DNA from: Cephalopachus bancanus
Lineage: Eukaryota; Chordata; Mammalia; Primates; Tarsiidae
DNA: 64,000 bases
NCBI GenBank assembly: GCA_027257055.1
Contig: JAPVLO010000007.1
Coordinates: forward strand, 4,464,001 to 4,528,000
Direction: 5' to 3'
Positions 1 to 61,744 of this stretch are shown one piece after another. Numbering within the stretch: the stretch's first letter is position 1; every line of letters begins with the position of its first letter. The position numbers and the translations under genes are program-made. The notes beneath the pieces were generated by a model that made no database searches, had not been told where the DNA came from, and worked only from the letters and a program-made list of their open reading frames with translations.

Positions 1-2679
1 CCTTCCTCTCCTGGAGCTGCTGCCCCGGCCACTGATTGGGCTCGTGATAGGCCTTGCAGGCTGCCTGGAATGGAGTGGAGGGTGAGATAAGGCGGGCAGG
101 TGCAGATATGCCCAGGAGATGAAGCCCACCTCCATCCATCCTAGGAGCCCCATCTTGTGCCAGCAGGGTGGGGTCGCTGAGGACCAGGGGCCCAGGGGCC
201 AGCGGCTCTTAGGAACCCCCTGGAGGTGGGTCAGAAACTGAGTGTCCCGCTTGGAGGCCTGGGGTGAGCCTTGCTGGGCATCTGGAGACAAGGAATGAGA
301 GGAGACAGCTCAGGGCCTTTGGTTGGAGACCGTGGGGAGGCTAGCATTGAGAGATGTGTGCTCTGGGGTTCTTTCCCATTCAAATTGAATCTGCCATGTT
401 TTGACTCATGGAGGAATTTCATTATGTCTTGGATGGTAATTGGTAAAAATTGTTGCCAAGGGCAGTTTGGCCAGCCCTGGTCACCTCAGGTGGGCCTCGG
501 AGCACTTCTGGCCTGGCCAACTGGAAAGCAGGGCTCAGTAGCAAGGGGAAGTCCTTGTCGGCCCCTCCACTGCTTCCCAGCTCTGTCCTCATGGGACCCC
601 CTGCGGTGCAGGGGTGGGGAACCGGGTTCCCCAGCCTGTCCACTGCTTAGTGAGTGGCCAAGAGGGGGGAGCCAGAACCGCCTCTCCCTGACTCTCCGGA
701 CCCACTCTGTCTCCGGCAGGGGCCGAGCGGATTCTCCCCAGGCTCCTGGGAGACAGGAGGCTGACCCTCCATCTCAGCCTCCGACTCAGCCTCCCCATGG
801 TGTTTGGAAGGGTCTGGGCCAGCAGGCAGCCTTCGTGGAAGCCCCGCCCACCTTCACCCTGGCCAGGACGATGTGTGCAGTGTTGCCAGCAAGTTTCTTG
901 AGCCCCTCATCCCCTCACCTCGGCAGCGCCCACAGGCCCTGGATCCCAAGCCCCGGGTTCCAGTTTGGGGTCACCGGTCAAGCTCAGTACTGTAGCCCCC
1001 ATGATGCTGGCTCTCAGCTGGTGTCCTCTGTCCTGGTGCAGCTCTGGCGGTGGGCTGGGGACAAGGCTAGGGATGAGGCAGGTGTGGACGCTGCACTGCA
1101 GAGCTCTGGGACCCCGGGAGGCGGTAGACAAGCTAATCCCAGTTGGCCGGTGCTTCCAGGTCTGGTCCAATGCTGGGGAGACTGCAGGACCACCTCTTGG
1201 GTAGTGGAGCTGGCAGCCCCATGGGGAGGTAGGATCTGCACTGAGATCTGGAGCAGCAGGCACAGAGTCCCCAGGCAGGGAGATGTCTGAGATGGGGTGA
1301 CTCAGACAGCGGCACAGGGTCCTGGAGCCCATGGGACACTCAGCAGAGGCAGGGCAACCCTGTGGGTATGGGGGCCTGGGGCCTCTGTTCCTGCCTGGCC
1401 TGGGACTGGGGCCAGGGATCTCCCACGCTCCCACCTTCTCCTAAGACAAGGTCTGGCCTCCTGGGAAGCTGGGAGGGGTGGGGCGACCGTGTTTCCCAGA
1501 CCCAACCTCTGGGGCCTCAGTCGATGCCAAGTCTCAGGGCTGGCTGCCTTTGTGTGAGGGACAGCAGGTCTGGTTTCCTTGGGGCAGGCTCCATGGGCTG
1601 GCAGCCAGGGCCCAGCTCTGCCCTACAGGCCCCTCCTCTTCCCTCCCCCATACCAGGCTCCCAGCACCTGCCCCTCCCTCACAGGGATGCAGGCCAGGAC
1701 CCTGCTGGGAGCTTTCTGGGTCCCCTCCCAGGACAGGCGCCTAGCAGGTGGCTGGGCCTTGACAGAGGCAGCCGCCAGCCCCTATTTGAGATCCTTTAGT
1801 CCTCAAGGGCCCAAGGCAGGTGCAGTGCCACCCCCACTCTGCTGGTGGAGACACTGAGGCTCTGCGGCTGCCATGACTTGGCCCTGTTCCAGGGCTTGGA
1901 AACAGCAGAGCCAGGGGCTCAGGCTTCACCTGCTGTGGCCCTTGCACCTCCACTCAACTGCCTACACTCTGGGCCTCCATTCAGCTGCCTCCACTCTGAG
2001 CTGCTGGGACAGTTTTGTTCTGTCTCTCTGAAGACCCTAATTTGGAAGACCCTGGGAAGAACCAGGGGTGGGGGATAAGGGACTAGCTGGGAAGGCGGGG
2101 AGGGACCTAGCACTCCAGCCATCCTGGAGGCCTCTGGATGGTCCTCTCTGTGGCTCCACCTTCCTCACTCTTGGTACCCCCCTACCCCACCCTGCCCACA
2201 TCCTTCTGAACCCCCTGCAGTGACCCGCAGGACTCACCCTACCCCCTTTTGGCCCCCTTGGCTCTAGGCACACTGGCCTACTTACTGTTGACACCGAGGT
2301 TCCTCCTGCCCCAGGGTCTTTGCACTGGCATCCCCTCTGCCTGTAGCCCATGCCCCCTCACCAAGAAGGTCTCCAATGCTACCTCCTCAGAGGCCTGCCG
2401 TGATGGTCCCACTTAAAGCGAGTGTCCCTCTTCTCCATCCTCCTATCTCCTCCTTAACACAGGAGCATCTCTCCTGAGCCAACCCCAGTAGAGGAAGCAG
2501 CAGGCACTCAACGTGTGTTTGCTGAGTAAATGGCTGAATGGCCATTCAGGGTGCAGGGGTTGAGGGCAGCTGGTGTGGCAGGGCCAGGGCTTTTCTGGGG
2601 GGAGAAGAGTGCCTCTGGACAGGAAAGGGGTGGGGGTCTCGGCCCCTCGTAGCCACTTGACCATCCCGTTCCCCGGCAG
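1..2679 (+). other. LAMA5: LAMA5 intron 1 (3' part)
   Basis: GC-rich sequence with no splice-bounded coding segment. It ends in a normal acceptor (ccccggcag) at 2671-2679, directly before the exon encoding [14 protein letters not shown]. Exon 1 (signal peptide and start of the laminin N-terminal domain, roughly 100 residues in human) lies outside the window to the left. No young interspersed repeat is evident. Open frames here, such as 271-1290, have no family similarity and are chance products of high GC. Confidence 0.8.
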
Positions 2680-53228
<50,549 letters not shown>

Positions 53229-53545
53229 GGTGCCCCCCAACCCTGGCAAAGGCTGGACCCACTCCCAGGGCTGTCCTGACACCATGGAGCCCTGGCCCAT
53301 GTTCGGCGTCTCATGGCTCTCCGCATGTTCACAGATCTCTGTACTCATCTGGATTTGGGGTTCTATGGTGGCTGAGCTTGTTTCTGGAAATGGTTTAAGT
53401 TATATCTTTTTCAGTGAAAGAGTAAACTACTGTAAAAATGGGGTTTTTATGTTTCCTACCTTTCACCAACTTGTAATAGTATGAGATCTGTCAACCAGGG
53501 TCCTTCTTGAAACAAATTAAAACGTAACTTCTGCTTAACTCAGTG
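53229..53545 (+). other. LAMA5: LAMA5 3' UTR with poly(A) signal
   Basis: Sequence after the stop codon is first GC-rich and then AT-rich. A non-canonical but common poly(A) signal ATTAAA is at 53516-53521. Cleavage is inferred 15-25 nt later. No AATAAA is present between the stop codon and this site. The exact end is inferred. Confidence 0.65.
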
Positions 53546-53729
53546 TCAAGTATGAAAGGAGTCCTGAGACAGACCTGGGACCAGCTGGACATGGGGCCAC
53601 CCTTGAGGGCAGTGAGGGTGACCAGGTCCATCAAGCTGGGGACCATCCCCTTGGAGGCATGACACTCTGGGCCCTGAGGCAGGCAGTCAGCTCCACCTAC
53701 CTCATGCTGGGCACAGAGAATAGCAGAGG

Positions 53730-53847
53730 TGGCAGGTAAAGAAAAGCCTTTATTAGTGTAAGATGGACAGAGGTACAGGTAAGCCACAACACAAATGCCA
53801 CCACCATGGTCAGGACTAGCACGCCAGGCCAGGGAACAGCAGGGCAC
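53730..53847 (-). other. ADRM1: ADRM1 3' UTR with AATAAA
   Basis: On the minus strand a canonical AATAAA lies at 53754-53749, about 95 nt after the stop codon. The short UTR (about 118 nt) faces the LAMA5 3' end. Only about 225 bp separate the two poly(A) signals. Confidence 0.8.
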
Positions 53848-56800
53848 TCAGTCCAGGCTCATGTCCTCTTCCTCGTCCTTCTTGTCCTTGGCCTCCCCCT
53901 CCTTCTGCTCGGACGTGGCGCTGTTCTGCATGGCTTTGGCAAATGCTTCCACATCTAGAGGCATGAGAGACACAGGGCAACTTGTCTCAGCTGCAGCCAG
54001 GACTGCTGGTCAGAGTGGCTGGGATGTCGGCCCATGCTCTACAAACCCAGGGAACAGACAAGGCTACCTGGAGGCAGGAGTAGCACTTACCGCCCTTGTT
54101 GGCGGCCTCCACAGCCTCTGCAGGGAGGCCAAACTGGCACATGAGGGGCCCCAGCTGCCCCGAGGCCAGGGCCGCGCTGAACATGCCCAGGGCCTGCAAG
54201 GAAGAACCACATGGGGCTGAGCTCATGGGGGCTACCTCCAACTCTGTGGGCCGCGAGAGGTGATGGGCCTCCCAATCCCCAAGCAGTGGAGGCCGCCTTG
54301 GGCCTGTCTACCTGCTGGAACTGGGGCGAGGTCAGTGTGTTCTGGATCTCATCTGCTGTCTGCGGCAGCGACTCCCCAGAGGGCAGGTAGGGCAGCAGGC
54401 GCTCCTGGACGTCAGCATTGGCGAGGATGGGTGCCATGATCTCGGGCGTCAGCACACTGGCCAGGTCCACTAGGCACAAACAGAGGGCGCCAGCAGCTTG
54501 AGGAGGCCCAGTGCCCATGTGGAGGATGACACTCCAGCCCTGGGAGCCACTGGGTGTGGCTGACGAGGGACAGGTGGGGGCTCAAGGCTGCGGTGCCCAG
54601 TGGAGCCCACACAGGGTAGGAGCCTGGTCTCAGCAAGCTGGTGAGGTATAGGCAGCTTTGCCACAAGCCCGCAAGCACATCCTTACCCTGCTGGCCACTG
54701 CCTGGCCCAGCCGGCACGTTCATGGTGGCGAGGATGCTCTGCAGGTCACTCAGTTGGATGGGCTGGGTAGGACTGGTGGCTGTGCTGGCTCCGTTACCGG
54801 AGCTGGGCGCGGGGCTTGGGCTGGTCGCCGACACAGCTGCTGGAGCAGAAGGGGCAGGGGTGGCGCGGGCAGAAGAGGCAGTGGAGGACGGGGTGACTGC
54901 TGCCGACTGGCTCCGGGAGCTGGGGAGAGCAAGCAGCTGGAGCGGCCATGCCCACACAGGGCTCACCCCACAGGTCTGGGATGCCACCTGGGGAGCCCCG
55001 TGAGGTAGGGCCTGTGCGGGGAGGGTGCACTCACCTAGAGGACGAGCTGCTCCCTGGAGGCCCACCACTCCCCAGCAAACTAGCCAGGCCTGGCCCAGTC
55101 AGGGCCCCCAGCCCACCTACAAGGGGCAAGAAAGCACATGCTCAGGATGACCCCAGCCTCAGCCCAGCCTGTCTAGAAGAGCCAGGCCTCTTTCCAGGGT
55201 CAGAGGAGTGGGAACTCCCAAGCGACAAGTGGAGGAGGTGAGTGGCCTAGGGCCAGCTCAGGGCCTGTGTTCTGGGGGCTCCTCTATGAAGCCAGGTATG
55301 CCCTGCCCGTCACGTAGAAACGCTTGGGTTAACAGTAAACCCGGTCCAGATGCTAGCTGGAGCAGCAAGTGTATCTCCAAAGGGTCAGGCACACCCACCA
55401 CTCCCCAGCACGGGAAGACAGCCCATGAAGGGGACCTGGGCAGGAACCCCGCCCTCACCATACCCAGCTGGGTCCTCACAGAGACCCAAAGACCTCACCC
55501 ACCCAGGCCCCTACTGCAGGCCATCAGCGACCTTTGCACCAGGCAGCGCAGGGAACACACTTGGATGCCAGCAGAAGCTTGGAGGGAAACGGTTAGGACC
55601 CTGGGGCATTCCTGCAGAAGCTGTCCGCCTATACTGAGGGCCCCAAGCCAGGAAGCAAGTTACCCAGTCCTCCGAGGCCGGCAGGCCCGATGAGCTGCAT
55701 CAGCTGGCTGTGACTCATGTTGCCCAGCAGGCTCTGTAGGCCACCCTCGCCTGGAAAACACCTGGCTCAGCCGCGGGATCCACTGCCTGGGCCCAGACCC
55801 GCACCCACCACAGTGCCACTGGGATGGCAGCTGTCTGCTGGGGCCCGGCTGAGTCCTGTGGCAGTCCCTGAACTAACTGTCCAGCAAACATCAGTCACAT
55901 GGGACAGTGGGTGGAGCTCAGACCCATCTGGTCCCAGGAAGCTGGGCAGGAGGATGGAGCTGGGAGCTGAAAACAGGGCCTCTACCCGACAATCTTCCGT
56001 TTCAAAACACCTGGCCATGCCATTACAGGACCAGGTCACCCACAGTGGACACGCCCTCAGGAACACAAGGCAGGACCATTACCGCCTAGCGCAGACAGCT
56101 CGTGGCCCCCACTCCCACTTGCGCCCAGTGCCCCAGGCATTGGGGGGTTGTTCAGATACTCGTTGACCTTCCGGCAGTGTTCCTCATCCTGATCAGTCTT
56201 GGGCTCCTGTGGGGAGGACATGATGGCTGGGCAGGGGGCACTGGGAGCTGTCTGGTGGCTTCCAAGGCCTGGCCACAGCCAGCCTCTGATGGCTTAGAGC
56301 TGAGAGACCTCAGAGGTGGAGGCCCTGGGCCCAGCCACATGCGCTGAGATGGGACCCAAGCCAGGCAGGTGACGAGGACCACAGCGGCACCTTCTGAACA
56401 GGGCCCACACCCAGCTGTCCCATCTGCCACAACTGTGGGTATAGGTGATGCCGGCTTCACAGAGAAGAGACTAAAGCCCTGATCGATGGGTGGGGCTGTC
56501 CACACATCAGTCTCCTGCCTGCAACCAATGGAGTCAATGCCCCTTCCACCACACCAGGACACCTCCTGGCAAAACCATGGAGGCTTTGCGCCAGGTCGGC
56601 AACCTCGGCCCACGTGTTACAAATACAGCGTAATCAACCTTGGCCTCACCTGCTGATTGCCACGCTGTCCTTGGCTGCTCAGGCACAGGGGAGCAGCTGC
56701 CACAGACACCTGATCGGCCCTTCACAGGGCTGCTGCTTGCCTACACCCTTCCACACACAGCTACCTCAAGCTTCTATGTCACACTTGCGGGAAGTAACCT

Positions 56801-58051
56801 GTGCAGTGGGTGGTCTGCACACCCCTGCCTGAACATCAGCAAGTGGAAGGAACCCAACAGGTGACAGAGGAGCGGCAGCCTCTGGGCCCGGGGACACCAC
56901 AGCTGTGGGTGGGAGGCACCCAGGTGCCAACAACCTTGGCCTCCCAGAACACACTGCAAGGGGTAGGGCAGGGCTCGGGAGAGCATGGGATGCTCTGTGA
57001 GAAAAGCAGGAGATCCAGCAGGCACCAGCCTCGGCTCTGGGGCTTCAGGGACCCGTACAAGGGGCAGGGAGGGTGCTGGGAGCCCCAACCAGCTCTCTCC
57101 TGCCAGGCACCACACAGGAGCCATCACTGGTAGGAAAGCCAGTGCTATCATACAGACAGTAACAGCCTTGCCTCAGTGACCACAGCAAGAGCAGGCGAGA
57201 TGCACGCAAACCCTTCTGCGCACCTGCATCCAGAAGAAGAGCCGCTTGGACCCTGCCTTGAACTTGAGCACGTAGACCCTCCCGCTGGGGCACTGAGGCA
57301 CCCGCTTGAACTCACAGTCATCAGGGAAGATGATCAAGTCCTGGAAGCCATGGGAAGAGCCATCAGCCTCATAAACACACGTGTGGCCCAGTACCTCATC
57401 TCAGGAAAACTTGGTGGGCCTGGGCCTAACAAGGTGGGTGCAGAGCGGACGAATGGGAGCAAGTCACCACACCCCCCGCTAGCTCCACAGGGCAGAAAAG
57501 CCACAAACGGCAGACACCAGGGGAGGCAGGGAAGGGCTCCGGTGGAGAGCCGGGAGGTGGACTTTGGGGTCTAGACAGATTACTGCAACAGAAACGATTT
57601 GGAAACAACTTTCCGAAATGAATTAGGAAGTCAGCTCTGACCTGCAGCCAAATGTAACAAAGAATCATCTCAGGAAGGAACAAAGGACACTGACAGAAAT
57701 GGAACCTGTCGAGTGGCTCCAAGCCCGCACAGTGCTGGGAGGCGCAGAGGCGGCTGAGGACAACCAGAGTACCGCGAATGCCAGCAACCCTGGCGCGGTC
57801 GCCGGGTCCTCAGGGCGTTGCGGGCTGGGGACACTCACGTCTTCCACGTTCCCGGACGTCCTGTCCTTCCAGCAGAAGTGGATGAGTGAGTCGTCCGTCT
57901 GCTGGATGTATACAAGCCCTTTCCGCTTGTCTGGGGTGACGGTGGTGCCCTTCAGGGACATCTTGCCTGCCCGAAACTCCACCAGGTACTTGTTGGAGGA
58001 CCCGCGGGAGCCGGGAACCAGGCTCGGGAAGAGCGCGCCTGAGGTCGTCAT
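53848..58051 (-). CDS. ADRM1: ADRM1 / RPN13, proteasomal ubiquitin receptor
   Basis: This is a subunit of the 26S proteasome regulatory particle. It binds ubiquitin chains and PSMD1 (RPN2) through an N-terminal Pru domain and recruits the deubiquitinase UCHL5 through a C-terminal DEUBAD domain. Coding exons on the minus strand are 58051-57839, 57340-57224, 56206-56083, 55750-55664, 55116-55035, 54919-54687, 54469-54312, 54193-54091 and 53954-53848. They total 1,224 nt and 407 residues, the human length. The Pru domain (about residues 1-130) keeps the known ubiquitin-contact residues Leu56, Phe76, Asp79 and Phe98. A Ser/Pro/Ala-rich linker (about 190-265) is followed by the DEUBAD part, including [20 protein letters not shown], and the acidic tail DEEEDMSLD. 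All splice sites are GT-AG. The start is [10 protein letters not shown], just after a splice acceptor, so exon 1 is non-coding. Confidence 0.97.
55117..55663 (-). other. ADRM1: ADRM1 intron between the fourth and fifth coding exons
   Basis: 547 bp, unique GC-rich sequence without an evident mobile element. The minus-strand donor is GTAACT at the 55663 end and the acceptor is ccccttgtag at the 55117 end. Confidence 0.75.
55751..56082 (-). other. ADRM1: ADRM1 intron between the third and fourth coding exons
   Basis: 332 bp, unique sequence. No repeat or RNA gene recognised. Confidence 0.75.
56207..57223 (-). other. ADRM1: ADRM1 intron between the second and third coding exons
   Basis: 1,017 bp, the largest ADRM1 intron here. 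Unique sequence with no Alu or other element recognised. The minus-strand donor is GTGCGC at 57223 and the acceptor is tcctccccacag at 56207. Confidence 0.75.
57341..57838 (-). other. ADRM1: ADRM1 intron after the first coding exon
   Basis: 498 bp. The 5' part (near 57838) is CpG-rich like the promoter, the remainder unique. The donor is GTGAGT at the 57838 end. Confidence 0.8.
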
Positions 58052-58052
58052 C

Positions 58053-58405
58053 CTGGAGGCGCGGAGGCCGGCGTGAGCGCGTTCGCTGGGCGGCCGGGAC
58101 AGCACTGACAGTCCTCGCGGGCCGCGGGGCCCGGAGCGCGAGCCCAGCGCCAGCCGGGGCCTCTCCCGGCTCCCCCGCGACCCGCCGCCCCGGCTCGCAC
58201 CGCGCCCACGGCTCCGACCCGACCGCCGGGCCCTGGTTAGGGCAGGACGCCGGCCCCCCGAGAGAGGCCCGCCCGAACTCCCGCCCGGCCCCGAGCAGGG
58301 GACCCCCGGCACCCGTGCCCACCGCAGGTCCGCCCGCCCTCCCGCCGCGCCGCCCCCGGCCTGGCCGCCCCCACGCCCCCACGCCCCCAGTCCGGTCGCT
58401 CGCAC
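58053..58405 (-). other. ADRM1: ADRM1 first intron (inferred), CpG-rich
   Basis: On the minus strand a plausible donor GGGCCAG|gtgcga sits at 58406/58405. The acceptor cgcctccag lies just before GATG at 58052. Splicing would give GGGCCAG|GATGACG with A at -3 of the start codon. The whole interval is extremely GC-rich with dense CpG. The donor choice is inference. Confidence 0.5.
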
Positions 58406-58560
58406 CTGGCCCGCGCCCACACTCGGCCAAGAGGCGCCGTCCGGGTTCGCTCTTCCTCCTCGGCGCCTGCCGGGCCCCGCCGGAAGCCCGCGTTCGGCCC
58501 ACCCCGTCCGCCGCTCTCGCCGTCGATTGGGCGCCGTCTTCAGAGCGGCCGGCCCACACC
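58406..58560 (-). other. ADRM1: ADRM1 non-coding exon 1 (approximate)
   Basis: The left boundary at 58406 comes from the donor described for the first intron. The transcription start cannot be read exactly. It should lie downstream (lower coordinate) of the CCAAT boxes at 58526-58573, so exon 1 may be shorter than shown. Confidence 0.4.
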
Positions 58561-58900
58561 CGCCAGCGATTGGCGAAAGGGGCCATCCATCGCGCCCTCC
58601 CCGCCCCGGCCCGCCCCGCGCCTGCGGCATTTTTCCGGCGGAAGCGCGGGCCAGAGCGGCTCCTATTGTTGCTGTGTCATAGGAGAGCGGCGGCGGCCCC
58701 TAGCGGTGGCGCCGGTAGCCGCGGGCCGGTTCCAGGGAGGCAGAGCTGTCACCCCTGGGGCGGTGCCTAGGAACAAGCGGAGGCCGAGTCCTGAGGACTG
58801 GGCTCGAGGCGGCGGGCACCAGGAGGCCGGTGTCGGGGTCAACAGGCGTCCGCGGGGCTCACGGACCCGGCGGGGCAGATGCAGTCGCCGCCCACGTCCC

Positions 58901-59739
58901 AGAAAGTCCCCTGACATATGTTCCCTGAAAGCGAGACCCCAGGACCTGAGGCAGGAACAGTCTCACGTTACCAGTGTGGGGCTGTCATGACACCCAGCGC
59001 TGAGCCTGCCGGCATTTTAGAGTTCGTTTGACATCAAGCAGTGACAACAGGAGAATTCCTGGGGCCCCCCAGCCACCTGGCCGCGGCGACCAGTGTCCGC
59101 AAGGTGGCCGGGCTCCCAGGCGTCCTCTTGGCCGATGCGTGATTATGACACTGGCTGGGCCACCTTCCCACTGGCTGCCTTCCTTAGTCGGTGGGACCCA
59201 TTCGCTCTCACTTCGTTCCTTTACTCCACATCTTCGATGGTTTAAGACATTGAAAGCACAGCATCTGTGGCTCTAGACAACCTGTCTGCCCCGGCCCTAA
59301 GACACTGTCCTAATCCCATGTAGGCTCCATCACTTGCTCCCTGTGTAGACACTACGTGGGTGTTCTAAGCTGTTTCACCGTTTTAGAGAGAGGTTCATGT
59401 TGGCTGGGGCTCCCGCTTGGTCACTGACTCATGTGGGATTCAAAGTGGGATGATCCGCAGCGAGTCATCGTTGTCCCACTGGTGACATTGTCGCGTTCAG
59501 TTTCCATCTTTTCACTATTATCATGCTTCGATTTAAAAAATGTAATTCATCCAAAGATTCACTCCTTGGTTTTGCAAAATATAGCTTTTTATCATTAAAA
59601 ACTTTATGTTAAGTTGTGGGTTGGCTGTTATTTTTAGTTAGTTAAATCCGTCCTCCTTTTAAACTCCAACAAGGCAAATACCCATAGACAAAACTGTATA
59701 CAGCTCTAGGGGTCCCGTGTAACTGTGAAGATTCAAAGG
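58901..59739. other. Intergenic, upstream of ADRM1
   Basis: Composition falls from CpG-rich to AT-rich by about 59500. I recognise no gene or clear mobile element. The 59500-59720 stretch is AT-rich and may be an old repeat I cannot name. Confidence 0.6.
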
Positions 59740-60030
59740 AGCCGGGCTCGGTGGCTCAGCCTGTCATTCCACGCCTTTGGGAGGCTGAGGTGAGTGGATT
59801 GCCTGAGCCCGCGGGTTCAAGACCCGCCTGGGCAGCGAGACCTCGTCTCTACAATAAATCAAAAATCAGCCGGCCGTGGTAGTGCATGCCTGTAATTCTG
59901 GCTACTTGGAAGGCTGAGGCGGAAGGATTGTCAGAGCCCAGCAGGTGGAGGATGCGGTGGCCGGGAGCGGCCACTGCACTCCAGTCTGGGCGACAGAGTG
60001 AGACTCCAACTCAAAAAAAAAAAAAAAAAT
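59740..60030 (+). mobile_element. Young strepsirrhine-type Alu, sense, with TSD
   Basis: It starts agccgggctcggtggctcag, has cctgagcccgcgggttcaag and ctctacaataaatcaaaaat, and ends gagactccaactc plus an A-run of about 17. The flanking duplication attcaaagg is at 59731-59739 and 60031-60039. It is a good reference copy for the local subfamily. Confidence 0.95.
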
Positions 60031-60074
60031 ATTCAAAGGGCTCCAGAGACAGAGGGGCTAAGCGTGGCTCACAT

Positions 60075-60205
60075 GGCACACGGGGCTGCAGACAGGAATG
60101 TCACACAGGAGCCTGGCATGCAGAGCTGCAGATGCCAAGGTTACGCAAGAGCCTGGTGGTAGGGGCTGCAGACACAGGTCACGCAGGAGCCTGGTGCTTG
60201 GGCAC
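60075..60205. repeat. ~40-bp tandem repeat, three copies
   Basis: Three degenerate units share gctgcaga, tcacgcaggagcctgg and ggggctgcagaca. The unit length is about 38-45 bp. It directly follows the Alu at 59740-60030. Confidence 0.75.
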
Positions 60206-60889
60206 CAACAGGCCGCTGCCCTTGTTGTTTTCCTAATGGGTCACCCATTGACGGAAACCGTGATGAGCTCAAGTGATGTCTGCAGACCGTCCCAAGCCCC
60301 CAGAGCCAGCTGAGGCATGGGGACTCCCATCTGGCCCTCTAGAGGAGGTTGTTTCCATTAATCCTGTTCAGTGAAAAAAAAAAAGCCCCAAACTGCAAAG
60401 AAAATAAGCTTGAGGTCCTCAGGTGACAGCCAGGACAGATAGGGCCCAGCATCCAGGGGGCCCCACGAGGCAGAGGACTCGCCCAGATGCCTCCCCAGGA
60501 AGTCACATGGAGAAGGCACAGGGTCAGATGTCAGCACCCGCATCCAACAGCAACATCCCTGCCACACAGGGGCAAGAGGAGGGGATAATAGGCTCTGGGG
60601 ACCTGTAGCAGGCAGGGAGTAGGGTGGGTTGGAAAAACACCCCCTGAGCTCTGTGACCACCACAGCGGCGACGGCCCACAGGAGCCTCAGTGTCAAATGA
60701 CGCACATGGCAGGCCTGCAAGTGGGCCCGAGTGAAAAAAGATCTCTTAAAAAATAGAATAAAGCACACCTAGGGGGGTGGTTGGAAAGAAAGAACAGGAC
60801 AGGCCCCAGCATGGGGTCTTCCCCATTGGGAACATGGAATGGCACAGTGTCGGGAAGACACTGGGGCAGGTGCGGGGTTTTAAACTTTC
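60206..60889. other. Intergenic, no recognised element
   Basis: Unique-looking sequence with a short A-run at about 60373. I see no coding segment with family similarity and no clear repeat. Confidence 0.6.
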
Positions 60890-61079
60890 TTATTAATAGA
60901 CTCAATTTTTAAGAGCAATTTTGGGTCCGAAGCAGAACTGAGCAGAAGGTGCAGAAGTCCCCCTGCCCCCACCCTCCCCCTTGATCATCCCCACGGGCAG
61001 GGCATCTGCCACAACTGGTGACCCTACGTTGACTCATGATGCCACCCAGAGTCCTGGTTTACACTGGGGTTCACTCGGC

Positions 61080-61379
61080 CCACATGTGCTGCGTAACAGA
61101 ATCCGCGGCCAAGGAACACACACCAGTTCCCACCTTTCTAGAGGTTGGCGTGGGGGTTGAGGACAGCTGCTGTCTGTGTTCAGGCTGATGCCTTGTGGGC
61201 TGCGTCTACAGTGGGAGGTGGGAGGGCCGGGAGGCCTTGCCTTTAGGCCTGGACCCACTGGCGAGGAGGAGCCCTCATGGCCTGATGGCTCCTGACAGCC
61301 CCACCTTCCACCATCATATTGGCCACTATGTCTCAACATTGGGGCTTTGGAGGGGACACAGTCAAGTCCTAGCAGTGCT
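61080..61379 (-). mobile_element. ERVL-MaLR-type solo LTR (MLT1/MST-like), diverged
   Basis: Read on the plus strand, gagccctcatggcctgatgg, cagccccaccttccaccatc and ggaggggacacagtcaag are in the order expected for a reversed MaLR LTR. The left part (tgctgcgtaacagaatcc) fits the other end. It is an old endogenous retroviral LTR without coding sequence and splits the surrounding L1 between gggttcactcgg and gtccatgggtctgg. Confidence 0.55.
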
Positions 61380-61744
61380 GGACAGTCCATGGGTCTGGAC
61401 AAGGGCACAGTGACAGGTACCCACCGTGACCAGGCCATACAGAACAGCGACACTGCCCTAGCGCCCTCCAGGCTCTACCTGTCCCCCCTCTTGACCACTG
61501 CGTGACACGGAGCTAGACTCACCCAGCACGTGCCTTCTCAAGGCAGTGTCCATCATCAGCAATCCTGTCTGCTCCTGGCTCATTCCTTTCAAGGACTGAA
61601 AGACATTCCACTGTCTGAATGGACCGTCCATGTCCCCAGTCACCTACAGAAGCTCACCTTGGTTGTGCCCAAGTCTTGGTGATTATGAATTAAGCTACTA
61701 TAAACATCCGAGCACAGGTTTTTGTGAGGATGTTTTCTGTTTTT

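Larger units (their letters stand above)
57800..58900 (-). promoter_or_regulatory. ADRM1: CpG-island promoter of ADRM1
   Basis: CpG dinucleotides are dense from the first coding exon to about 58900, unlike the flanking introns. On the minus strand there are CCAAT boxes (plus-strand attgg) at 58526-58530 and 58569-58573, and GC boxes (ccgcccc-type) at about 58600-58620. ETS-like CCGGAAG or GCGGAAG cores lie near 58471 and 58634. There is no TATA box. This is the usual layout of a housekeeping gene such as a proteasome subunit. Confidence 0.85.

Noticed and set aside
271..1290. 339-codon open frame in intron 1
   Set aside because: No family similarity, high-GC composition and position within an intron. 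Nothing supports it as a gene.
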